From the IMG/VR virus record IMGVR_UViG_3300021963_000522, positions 1-28,101 of that record: DNA of 28,101 nt; one strand, written 5' to 3'. Within the stretch, counting starts at the first letter, position 1. Each line of letters begins with the position of its first letter. Shown in pieces: positions 23,149 through 28,101 of this stretch. The notes under the pieces were generated by a model. That model saw only the letters and a list, made by a program, of their open reading frames with translations, did no database searches and was not told where the DNA came from. This DNA is from a virus. A program made the translations under genes and the position numbers.

Positions 23149-24200
23149 TGGCGACAAACGCGTACTATGTAGACCCGGCGCGTGACGCCGAGATATTTGT
23201 TGCGCTGCAACAGGCGGGGAGCGCCAGGGCATTAGCCCGCACTGGCAACTACGGCGGCAGGTGGGCTATTATCTCTGCGGCTAAGCGGCACCAGGAGCGC
23301 ATTGCCCATGCGACTACCTCACCTTTGCCGAGTGCGCCTGATTTGCCTGACGATGATGTGCCAATCGAGGACATCATTGCGCTGCAATCGCGGCGCTTTG
23401 AGAAAGCTCTGGAACATCAGAAGGCAAAGCGGTGGCGGCAGTTTGATGTGCCGATTGATGGCCCGTATGCGCTCATGTTCTTTGGCGATCCGCACGTCGA
23501 TGACAACGGCTGTCACTGGCCGCTGCTTCAGAAGCACTGCGAGTTGGCCCGTGATACTGAGGGTCTTTACGCTATCAACATTGGCGACACCACGAACAAC
23601 TGGGTAGGCCGCCTTGCCAAGCTTTGGGCTAACCAGGATACGTCAGCTAGCACTGCCCGCAAGATGGCCAAGTGGCTGCTTCACGACAGCGGTGTGCCGT
23701 GGTTTATCTGGCTGCACGGTAACCACGATATGTGGGATGGGCCGGTAAGCACTACCTGGTTCAATGCCATTAAGCCACATCATGTGCATATGGATGACTG
23801 GCAATCAAAGTTTACGCTGCGCTCTCCGAACGGCTTCGACTTCCGAGTGTGGGCAGCACACAACTTTAAGGGCACCTCCGTGTGGAACAACCTGCATGGC
23901 CTGGAGAAGGCGGCTCAGATGCAGGATTGGGCACACCTGTATGTTGCTGGCCACCATCACGATACCGGCTTGCGGCAAGGTGAGAATCCTCATCGGCAGT
24001 TCTGCTACTGGCTGATGCGGGTGCGTGGCTACAAGTTTATGGATGAATACGCTGAGTTGCATGGCTTTGGCGAACACCAGTTTGGGGCATCCGGTCTGGT
24101 CGTTGTCGATCCAGATGCAAGTAAACCCAACGCTGTGCAGTGCTTCCTCGATCCCTTTGAGGGTGTGGAATATCTGAAGTGGAAACGGAGCAAGCTGTAA
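23148..24200 (+). CDS. Calcineurin-like metallophosphoesterase (350 aa)
   Basis: This is a predicted dinuclear-metal phosphoesterase. All family motifs are visible in order: D114-P-H116 in FFGDPHVDD, D147 in INIGDTTNN, G191-N-H-D194 in LHGNHDMWD, and G268-H-H-H271 in VAGHHHDTG; a further His region lies in 'VWAAHNFKG'. The first about 105 residues form an extra N-terminal helical/HTH-like part (ARALARTGNYGGRWAIISAA) with an acidic 'LPDDDVPIEDIIAL' segment, which could bind DNA. Possible substrates are cyclic nucleotides, nucleic-acid ends or phosphoproteins; none can be chosen from sequence. It is embedded between a holin-like gene and the endolysin, overlapping both. Confidence 0.9.
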   Translation: MATNAYYVDPARDAEIFVALQQAGSARALARTGNYGGRWAIISAAKRHQERIAHATTSPLPSAPDLPDDDVPIEDIIALQSRRFEKALEHQKAKRWRQFDVPIDGPYALMFFGDPHVDDNGCHWPLLQKHCELARDTEGLYAINIGDTTNNWVGRLAKLWANQDTSASTARKMAKWLLHDSGVPWFIWLHGNHDMWDGPVSTTWFNAIKPHHVHMDDWQSKFTLRSPNGFDFRVWAAHNFKGTSVWNNLHGLEKAAQMQDWAHLYVAGHHHDTGLRQGENPHRQFCYWLMRVRGYKFMDEYAELHGFGEHQFGASGLVVVDPDASKPNAVQCFLDPFEGVEYLKWKRSKL

Positions 24201-24700
24201 TGCGATGGCTAACAGAGGCGCGCCGTCACATCGGTATGCGTGAAGTGCCAGGCGTAGCTAACAACCCAGTCATCATGGGCTGGGCGGATAGGCTTGGTGC
24301 GCGTGTGCTGGGTATCAAGTATAACGCGGACAGTGTGCCCTGGTGCGGTTTATTTGCCGCCTGGTGTGTGCACCAAGCTGGCTTGCGTCCACCTGGCATC
24401 TCGATCCGCGCAAAAGCCTGGGCGGACTGGGGCGATGCTGTCTCGATGGTCGCTACACGTCCACCGCTTGGTGCCATTGCTGTGTTTGGCCGTGACGGTG
24501 GAGGGCATGTTGGCTTTGTCGAGAGCGTCAACACCGATGCCAGTCTCAATATTATCGGTGGCAACCAGAGTGATGAGGTCAACGTGCGCCGATTTGCACG
24601 GAACAGGCTGATTGCGTTAAGGTGGCCAAAGGGTGTGGCAAGGTCAGACCCTGCACCATGGGCAAGGTCGGCAGTGATTGACACTGGCGGCGAAGCGTAA
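24200..24700 (+). CDS. Endolysin, TIGR02594 / CHAP-NlpC-P60-like amidase (166 aa)
   Basis: This peptidoglycan hydrolase is used for host lysis. The ATG 24200 overlaps the previous stop (TAATG) with CGGAG about 9 nt upstream; an upstream in-frame GTG at 24179 is less likely. The papain-like catalytic cysteine is C49 in PWCGLFAAWC and the histidine is H103 in GGGHVGFVES, with 'IGGNQSDEVNV' as the third conserved element. This Cys/His pattern with 'GMREVPGVANNPVIMGWA' at the N-terminus is the hallmark of the TIGR02594 family of phage and prophage endolysins. No signal peptide is visible, so export must depend on a holin. The C-terminal about 20 residues are a basic/neutral extension. Confidence 0.9.
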   Translation: MRWLTEARRHIGMREVPGVANNPVIMGWADRLGARVLGIKYNADSVPWCGLFAAWCVHQAGLRPPGISIRAKAWADWGDAVSMVATRPPLGAIAVFGRDGGGHVGFVESVNTDASLNIIGGNQSDEVNVRRFARNRLIALRWPKGVARSDPAPWARSAVIDTGGEA

Positions 24701-24710
24701 GGAGAACGAC

Positions 24711-24887
24711 ATGAAGTTTGTTTCTTGGATTGTGAATCGACTGAAAGAGCCGAGCACCTATGCGGGCGTTGCCAGCCTTGCGTTGGCGCTGGGCCTGTCG
24801 GACGTGCAGTGGGAAGCGATCTCGGCTGCGGTTGCCGGTCTGGCTGGGCTTGCCGCCGTGTTCCTGATGGAAAAGCCTGAGGCGTGA
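24711..24887 (+). CDS. Holin candidate (58 aa, membrane segments)
   Basis: AAGGAG (24699-24704) lies 6 nt before ATG 24711. The peptide has a short basic amphipathic start (MKFVSWIVNRLKEPSTYAGV), then hydrophobic residues about 19-30 (ASLALALGLSD) and about 37-53 (AAVAGLAGLAAVFLM), with a charged 'EKPEA' end. Two short membrane spans and the place between endolysin and spanins make a small two-span holin likely. It overlaps the endolysin operon on one side and the i-spanin GTG start on the other (GTGA). Confidence 0.75.
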   Translation: MKFVSWIVNRLKEPSTYAGVASLALALGLSDVQWEAISAAVAGLAGLAAVFLMEKPEA

Positions 24888-25087
24888 TTAAACTCCTGAC
24901 GCTCTTGCTGTCGTTACTTGACCGCGTATTCACCGAATGGGGAAACGCCAAGCTGCGAACACAAGGGCGTCAGGATGCACAGGAGCAACTTGATGCAAAT
25001 GTCGCCAAGGCTGAGGTCGCTGTTGATGCTGACGACCTTGCTCGTGTTGACCGGCTGCGTAACAGGTTCGACCGCGCTCGTAAGTGA
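24884..25087 (+). CDS. i-spanin (Rz-like), inner-membrane lysis subunit (67 aa)
   Basis: A GTG start at 24884 overlaps the holin stop by 4 nt. The product is a short N-terminal membrane anchor (IKLLTLLLSLLDRVF) followed by a charged coiled coil (residues about 20-65, LRTQGRQDAQEQLDANVAKA through RVDRLRNRFDRA). This is the layout of an inner-membrane spanin. The small size (lambda Rz is 153 aa) means only a short periplasmic rod. The o-spanin frame begins inside it, a classic embedded or overlapping Rz/Rz1 pair. Confidence 0.75.
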   Translation: MIKLLTLLLSLLDRVFTEWGNAKLRTQGRQDAQEQLDANVAKAEVAVDADDLARVDRLRNRFDRARK

Positions 25088-25211
25088 CTACTGCCGCATT
25101 GCCAAACCGATTAGCTATGACAGCAAGGCGGATAGCGCAGAGACAGTGAAAGCAATCGAAACGCATAACAGCCAGTGGGCTTGCGTCTGCGACAACGACT
25201 GCCCGCGTTAG
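24993..25211 (+). CDS. o-spanin (Rz1-like) lipoprotein (72 aa)
   Basis: This is the outer-membrane partner of the i-spanin. ATG 24993 has AGGAG 7 nt upstream (24981-24985) and starts within the i-spanin gene in another frame (95-nt overlap). A signal peptide with lipobox follows: MQMSPRLRSLLMLTTLLVL then T-G-C (C22), the cysteine that is lipidated. The mature part, CVTGSTALVSDYCRIAKPIS followed by a 'NSQWACVCDNDCP' end, fits the Rz1-like o-spanin pattern 'D.C....kPI'. It has three further Cys near the C-terminus. The TAG stop overlaps the stop of the convergent leftward gene by 3 nt. Confidence 0.85.
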   Translation: MQMSPRLRSLLMLTTLLVLTGCVTGSTALVSDYCRIAKPISYDSKADSAETVKAIETHNSQWACVCDNDCPR

Positions 25212-25231
25212 GGCTTTAGTGCATCGCGGGC
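25201..25231. terminator. Perfect inverted repeat at the convergent junction
   Basis: GCCCGCG (25201-25207) and CGCGGGC (25225-25231) form a 7-bp all-GC stem with a 17-nt loop across the tail-to-tail stop codons of the o-spanin gene and the leftward 60-aa gene. No U-run follows on either strand, so intrinsic termination is weak; a bidirectional pause or processing hairpin is possible. Confidence 0.45.
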
Positions 25232-25390
25232 AAGTTGCCGGATTTCATGGAGAAAACGATAGGACGTTCCATCGTGATCGAGGATTTGCTTTAACGCATC
25301 CTCCAGCACCTCGATCCGCTTGCGCTGCCAGACCAGCATGTCCAGCGCGTCGTCAATAATTTCCTCGTCGCCTCTGCTCATTCCGATCAT
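25208..25390 (-). CDS. Small helical protein, last gene of the leftward operon (60 aa)
   Basis: The gene starts at ATG 25390 with AAGGAG 8 nt upstream and overlaps the gene before it by 4 nt (ATGA). The sequence is helical and charged (SRGDEEIIDDALDMLVWQRK, then RIEVLEDALKQILDHDGTSY), with coiled-coil potential over residues 20-45 and a 'RFLHEIRQLARDALKP' end. I do not recognise the family; small coiled-coil proteins with this 'L..L..AL..IL' pattern are common in phage early operons. Its stop meets the o-spanin stop head-on. Confidence 0.65.
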   Translation of the reverse strand: MIGMSRGDEEIIDDALDMLVWQRKRIEVLEDALKQILDHDGTSYRFLHEIRQLARDALKP

Positions 25391-25704
25391 TGGTCATGCT
25401 CCTTTCGCTGCTGCGATGGCTGCATAGTCCTGTATGGATGCACTGCCATTTTGTGTTTCTTTGCCCAGGCAATGTAGGTTTTTAGGAACATCTCATTGCT
25501 GTCGCAAGTTGCGGCTGCAGCCCTTGGTTGCCTGTCTTGAATCTGCACTTCTCGAAGCCTTTCTAAGCCAAGAGCCCTGGCTCGATGATACACCTGTCGC
25601 TTACTTGTGCCTGTTTGTTTGGCAATGACACCTGCGGTTACCTTGCCCCACAGGCTTTGCAGTATGGCATCCTGCTCATCTATCCACTTGTGTCGTATGA
25701 CCAT
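25387..25704 (-). CDS. HTH DNA-binding protein, GcrA-like (105 aa)
   Basis: This is a predicted DNA-binding protein. The N-terminal about 50 residues form an HTH: HKWIDEQDAILQSLWGKVTA, then GVIAKQTGTSKRQVYHRARA and LGL. The pattern W-x-x-x-x-x-x-x-L-x-x-L-W, I-A-x-x-x-G-x-S-x-x-x-V-x-x-R-A-x-x-L-G-L is shared with GcrA-type cell-cycle regulators and similar phage proteins. The C-terminal half contains 'FLKTYIAWAKKHKMAVHPYR'. It overlaps the following 60-aa gene (ATGA) and the preceding DnaA-like gene by about 29 nt. It could control host or phage transcription. Confidence 0.7.
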   Translation of the reverse strand: MVIRHKWIDEQDAILQSLWGKVTAGVIAKQTGTSKRQVYHRARALGLERLREVQIQDRQPRAAAATCDSNEMFLKTYIAWAKKHKMAVHPYRTMQPSQQRKEHDQ

Positions 25705-25987
25705 CAGCTTCCGCTTCCATCAAGTGACACAGGGCATCGAAGCGCTTGTTGGCAAGCCTAACTTCGGCCGACTTGCTCAATCCGTGCAGCACTGTTGAGT
25801 GATCCCGATTGCCAAGCAGCCTGCCAATCTCAGGTGATGACAAGCCTGCTCGTCGAAGCCCGAGCATGATCGACCATCGAGCATGGACAACATGGCCCTG
25901 CCTCGATGAGCCAATCAACTCGGACTTTGTGACCTCTGCTTCTTTGCAGGCAATGGCTACTAGCTTTGGAAAGAGTCCAATCCTCAT
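25676..25987 (-). CDS. DnaA domain IV-like protein (103 aa)
   Basis: This is a stand-alone protein resembling the DNA-binding domain of the replication initiator DnaA. The core VTKSELIGSSRQGHVVHARW, SIMLGLRRAGLSSPEIGRLL and GNRDHSTVLHGLSK reproduces the DnaA signature (a basic loop 'S.R....v.aR', the 'S..eIG..l..RDHSTVlh' helix-turn-helix, with R-D-H-S-T intact). There is no AAA+ ATPase domain in this length. The frame is open upstream to 26119 but there it overlaps the neighbouring gene; ATG 25987 is the first start after that gene's stop, although it lacks a good ribosome site. A role in phage origin recognition or in competing for host DnaA boxes is plausible. Confidence 0.75.
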   Translation of the reverse strand: MRIGLFPKLVAIACKEAEVTKSELIGSSRQGHVVHARWSIMLGLRRAGLSSPEIGRLLGNRDHSTVLHGLSKSAEVRLANKRFDALCHLMEAEADGHTTQVDR

Positions 25988-26003
25988 CCGTGCGTATACC
26001 GGC

Positions 26004-26270
26004 TCACGTCTGAAATGCGCGGACGCGATCGGCAACCAGCTTGGCATAGCCAGCAATGTCATCCCAGCTGTCGGCGTAGTTGGGGTCACCATTAATAATC
26101 CTCCCAATCTTGTTAGCAATCATCTCGAGCGCCTCTTTGTGGTCGTATTCAAGATTGTCCAGGTCGGCATGAAGAAAGATCGCGCCCTTGATTCCTTGTG
26201 CAATGCGGGCTTGATCGAGGAAAGCGCCGTAGCGCCTTCCCCTTTCTATTAGAACGTCATCAATGTTCAC
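26004..26270 (-). CDS. DUF6378-like protein (88 aa)
   Basis: This small phage protein matches, by pattern, DUF6378: 'ERGRRYGAF', 'ARIAQGIKGAI', 'LEYDHKEALEMIANKIGRII' and the strongly conserved 'GDPNYADSWDDIAGYAKLVA'. The motif K-I-x-R-I-x-x-G-D-P-x-Y-x-D-x-W-x-D-I-A-G-Y is diagnostic. The family is frequent in phage early/nucleotide-metabolism regions. Its all-helical acidic style resembles MazG-type folds, but a function has not been shown to my knowledge. It overlaps the XRE gene by 4 nt (ATGA). Confidence 0.8.
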   Translation of the reverse strand: MNIDDVLIERGRRYGAFLDQARIAQGIKGAIFLHADLDNLEYDHKEALEMIANKIGRIINGDPNYADSWDDIAGYAKLVADRVRAFQT

Positions 26271-26491
26271 TGAAGGTCCTCGGGCATGGGAAACGGTTCG
26301 ATTACCAAGCGGGCATCGAGCGCCTTAAGCATGAGCAGCAGCGTCTCCAAGGTGGGGCTGGTCTTGCCATGCTCCACATTGAATACCGTAAGGCGTGACA
26401 CGCCTGCGTTCATGGCGGTTTGGTCGAGGGTGAGGCCGCGCTTTTTGCGCAGCCCCCTCAACTCTTGAGCGACAGAATCAGAAAGGAACAT
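26267..26491 (-). CDS. XRE-family HTH transcriptional regulator (74 aa)
   Basis: This is a DNA-binding regulator with one helix-turn-helix domain. LRGLRKKRGLTLDQTAMNAG followed by VSRLTVFNVEHGKTSPTLET and LLLMLKALDARL is a complete HTH_3/XRE domain (helices 2-3 around 'T.dq.A..aGVS..TV...E.G'), with little else in the protein. Such short proteins often act as Cro/repressor-like or antitoxin-like regulators. No adjacent toxin gene is visible. The start lies inside the end of the SSB gene (14-nt overlap), so it is translated from the recombination operon. Possible targets are the dyad at 874-914 or the four TAGTCCATTG copies. Confidence 0.85.
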   Translation of the reverse strand: MFLSDSVAQELRGLRKKRGLTLDQTAMNAGVSRLTVFNVEHGKTSPTLETLLLMLKALDARLVIEPFPMPEDLQ

Positions 26492-26882
26492 CGTCGTTCA
26501 TCTCGTCAGCAAAGGAGGATGAAGCGCTGGGTCGGCTCGGCTGTGTGTTGCCATCCGCCCCAGCTTTATCGAGCACAATGCAAGTGCCGCCATAGGCACC
26601 AACCGTGACTTCGCACACGGTCTTTTCCATGCCGTCCTTGCCCTGGTAGTTACGCATGAAGAGCTCGCCTTCAACGTAGACCTTACTGCCTTTGCGGGCA
26701 TCCTTGGCCACCCACTCGGCCTGCTTGCCGAACACGGTGACGTTGACCCAGGCCGTTTGCTTCTCGCCCTTGACCTTCTTGTTGATAGCCACGGAGAAAC
26801 TGGTCAACTGGTTGCCGTCTCCGTAAGCCTTGGACTCGGGATCACGCCCGAGGTTGCCGATGATAACTGCTTTAGAGAGCAT
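26478..26882 (-). CDS. ssb: Single-stranded DNA-binding protein (134 aa)
   Basis: This OB-fold protein coats single-stranded DNA in replication and recombination. The N-terminus MLSKAVIIGNLGRDPESKAY is the canonical SSB opening; 'VAINKKVKGEKQTAWVNVTV', 'FGKQAEWVAKDARKGSKVYV' and 'GELFMRNYQGKDGMEKTVCE' complete the OB fold (residues 1-105). A disordered Ser/Pro linker follows, and the acidic tip ends in D-D-V-P-F, the peptide bound by SSB partner proteins. AAGGATAA precedes the ATG. It neighbours the ERF-type annealase, forming a recombination pair. Length (134 aa) is shorter than E. coli SSB (178 aa), as usual for phages. Confidence 0.95.
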   Translation of the reverse strand: MLSKAVIIGNLGRDPESKAYGDGNQLTSFSVAINKKVKGEKQTAWVNVTVFGKQAEWVAKDARKGSKVYVEGELFMRNYQGKDGMEKTVCEVTVGAYGGTCIVLDKAGADGNTQPSRPSASSSFADEMNDDVPF

Positions 26883-27069
26883 TGATCTTATCCTTCAGAT
26901 AGTTGAGATACGCTTGAACTTCGGTTGCATCAGCACTGGTAGTGTGACGCGGTAGCCACTCCTCGAGTAGCTCGATCACCTTGCGCTTGACTGCGAACGG
27001 TGGATCGAACTCGACAGAGGGTTGAGGGGCGGGCGTCCCCTCCTTCTTTGCCCGTGGCTTTGTTGTCAT
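26872..27069 (-). CDS. Small hypothetical protein between ERF and SSB genes (65 aa)
   Basis: The ATG overlaps the ERF stop (ATGA) and its end overlaps the SSB start by 11 nt, so it is a tightly coupled part of the recombination operon. The first about 25 residues are Lys/Pro-rich and probably disordered (TTKPRAKKEGTPAPQPSVEF); the rest is helical (VKRKVIELLEEWLPRHTTSA, then VQAYLNYLKDKINAL). I recognise no family. A role as partner of the annealase or SSB is suggested only by position. Confidence 0.65.
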   Translation of the reverse strand: MTTKPRAKKEGTPAPQPSVEFDPPFAVKRKVIELLEEWLPRHTTSADATEVQAYLNYLKDKINAL

Positions 27070-27653
27070 GCGGTAAGCTCCTTCTTCCTCTTGGCGTAGG
27101 CCTGCCGCACCATCGCAACCTTGGCTGCGTCGATGGTCGAGGCCTTGTCGATGCTAGCGCGATACTGCTCAAGCAGCGTGGCCAACTCTTCGACGCTTGC
27201 TGCAGTGGCAATGCCGCTGGAGAACAAAGCGAGATCCTCAAGCGAGGGATCACGATAGCTTGTGTCCTGGTCAAGATCGGGATCATCGCCCGTCTCAAGG
27301 CCCAGCGTCTTAAGCAAAGCATACTTAACAGCGTAGGACATAGCCTTGCCCGGGCCCTTATCCTGGTCATCGAGGCCGTAGCCAAACGTCTCAACGTCGA
27401 TGAAGTCTGCAGTGTCATCGATGTTGACAAAGCGGATCGTCATGCGGGCTTCGGTGCGGTTGCCCATCTGCTGCGTCTCGCAACGGATAGGGTAATAGAG
27501 GATGCCAGCTTCGAGCAGAGGCGGGCGCACCTTAGCAGTCACCGCGTCATGGCTGACGATGGTGTAGCGCATCCCCACCTTCTTCTCTTTCTGAATGTAG
27601 GTGACCTTGCCCATCACTTCGGCAAGGCGTTGGTGCAGGTTCTTCAAGTTCAT
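27066..27653 (-). CDS. erf: ERF-superfamily single-strand annealing protein (195 aa)
   Basis: This phage recombinase promotes annealing of complementary single strands. The ERF signature is clear: an N-terminal 'NLHQRLAEVMGKVTYIQKEK', 'YTIVSHDAVTAKVRPPLLEA', a central 'MTIRFVNIDDTADFIDVETF' strand pair, and the hallmark GYGLDDQDKGPGKAMSYAVK, YALLKTLGLETGDDPD block (residues about 90-125), followed by an acidic linker and a C-terminal helical part (SVEELATLLEQYRASIDKAS). With SSB two genes downstream, it forms a homologous-recombination module. The ATG overlaps the upstream stop (ATGA). Confidence 0.9.
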   Translation of the reverse strand: MNLKNLHQRLAEVMGKVTYIQKEKKVGMRYTIVSHDAVTAKVRPPLLEAGILYYPIRCETQQMGNRTEARMTIRFVNIDDTADFIDVETFGYGLDDQDKGPGKAMSYAVKYALLKTLGLETGDDPDLDQDTSYRDPSLEDLALFSSGIATAASVEELATLLEQYRASIDKASTIDAAKVAMVRQAYAKRKKELTA

Positions 27654-27991
27654 GCTTCATGTCCCGACAGAATGTCATTGATTTCAGTATGTATCCATTG
27701 AGGAGACACGTCCGCGCTGTGCTCAATCGTTGTCATCACGAACAGCAAGCGATCCAACAACTTGGCTTGATCGGCTTTGAGCTTTTCAATTTGGCTTGAG
27801 GCCTCATTAATAATGTCCGTGCCGCCATTGAGAAGCAGCCGATCAAGAACGGATCCACCTTCAAGCAATCGGATTTCCCGTGCTGCGTCATCTAGCAAAA
27901 CCCAATCGAGTCCGCCTCCACCTTGCTCGCCAGCCAATTGCTGCGACCTTGCATCCAATGCAGCGAGCAATTCTTGTTGTCTCTTATTCAT
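27650..27991 (-). CDS. Hypothetical helical protein upstream of ERF (113 aa)
   Basis: GGGAGGAA lies 3-7 nt before the ATG, among the strongest ribosome sites in the window. The sequence is mostly helical and acidic: KRQQELLAALDARSQQLAGE, 'DWVLLDDAAREIRLLEGG', a coiled-coil-like 'EASSQIEKLKADQAKLLDRL', and 'IHTEINDILSGHEA'. No family is recognised. The stop overlaps the ERF start (ATGA) and the start overlaps the stop of the gene entering from the right edge, so it belongs to the same operon. Confidence 0.65.
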   Translation of the reverse strand: MNKRQQELLAALDARSQQLAGEQGGGGLDWVLLDDAAREIRLLEGGSVLDRLLLNGGTDIINEASSQIEKLKADQAKLLDRLLFVMTTIEHSADVSPQWIHTEINDILSGHEA

Positions 27992-28101
27992 ACTTCCTCC
28001 CTGTAGTAATCACGATGGCACCACACGACGGCGTGACGCCCACTGGAAAGGCGCGCACGGCGACGGGTGGGGACAATCAACCCCTGTGCCGTCAACTCTG
28101 C
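27988..28101 (-). CDS. 3' end of a leftward gene entering from the right edge
   Basis: The frame is open from the window edge for 37 codons and ends in TGA at 27990-27988, overlapping the ATG of the 113-aa gene (ATGA), the same junction style as the rest of this operon. The visible C-terminus, ending RHAVVWCHRDYYREEV, is Arg-rich with aromatic residues. No family is recognisable from this fragment. Confidence 0.55.
   Translation of the reverse strand, partial: AELTAQGLIVPTRRRARLSSGRHAVVWCHRDYYREEV

Noticed and set aside
24226-24951. Leftward open frame of 241 codons opposite the endolysin and holin
   Set aside because: It covers several well-supported coupled genes on the other strand; the product is Pro/Ser-rich without motifs.
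26267-26491. Antitoxin of a toxin-antitoxin pair
   Set aside because: The neighbouring gene is a DUF6378-like protein and the other neighbour is SSB; no toxin-like partner is present.
1-28101. CRISPR array, integrase/attachment site or insertion sequence
   Set aside because: No regularly spaced repeats, no recombinase or transposase motifs and no terminal inverted repeats were found on reading both strands.

Overview
This window is part of the genome of a short-tailed (podovirus-type, T7-like morphology) Caudoviricetes phage. The evidence is a contiguous virion module with a T7 gp8-type connector, tail adaptor (gp11-like), tail nozzle (gp12-like) and three consecutive ejection-protein candidates whose lengths (170, 705 and 1438 aa) track T7 gp14, gp15 and gp16. 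A two-component spanin pair shows that the host is Gram-negative. A GcrA-like HTH protein and the general gene style would fit an alphaproteobacterial host, but that is only a hint. I see no integrase, tRNA, IS element, CRISPR array or RNA polymerase gene in the window. Both ends cut through leftward genes, so the window is an internal piece or one opening of a longer genome.

Layout. Bases 1-622 carry two leftward genes, the second cut by the left edge, separated by a Rho-independent terminator. Bases 623-978 are a structured, apparently gene-free divergent control region. Rightward from 979 come: terminase small subunit; four very basic small proteins; a spike-base-like protein and a 615-aa fiber with an internal duplication; two small unknowns; terminase large subunit; a small basic protein; portal; a Bbp19-like protein; scaffold; a GNAT acetyltransferase; major capsid protein and its small partner; a double-hairpin terminator; tail adaptor and nozzle; three ejection proteins; a tailspike with a T7-fiber-like N-terminus; and a lysis block (small membrane protein, metallophosphoesterase, CHAP/NlpC-type endolysin, holin candidate, overlapping i-spanin/o-spanin). 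From 25208 to the right edge all genes run leftward and form a tightly overlapping early/replication operon: ERF-type annealing protein, SSB, XRE regulator, DUF6378-like protein, DnaA domain IV-like protein, HTH protein and small unknowns.

How it works together. The leftward genes look like early recombination, replication and control functions. The rightward genes form one long late block for packaging, capsid assembly, tail assembly, DNA ejection and lysis. The two blocks converge at 25208-25211 with a perfect 7-bp inverted repeat across the overlap.

Most interesting signals: (1) an exact 10-mer, TAGTCCATTG, occurs four times, always in the same orientation, at or near the 3' end of a gene and upstream of a structural gene, three times at 42-47 nt from the next start; (2) a probable ADP-ribosyltransferase-like domain inside the 1438-aa ejection protein; (3) the cluster of four lysine-rich mini-proteins; (4) a stand-alone DnaA domain IV-like protein; (5) a metallophosphoesterase inside the lysis cassette and an acetyltransferase inside the capsid operon.
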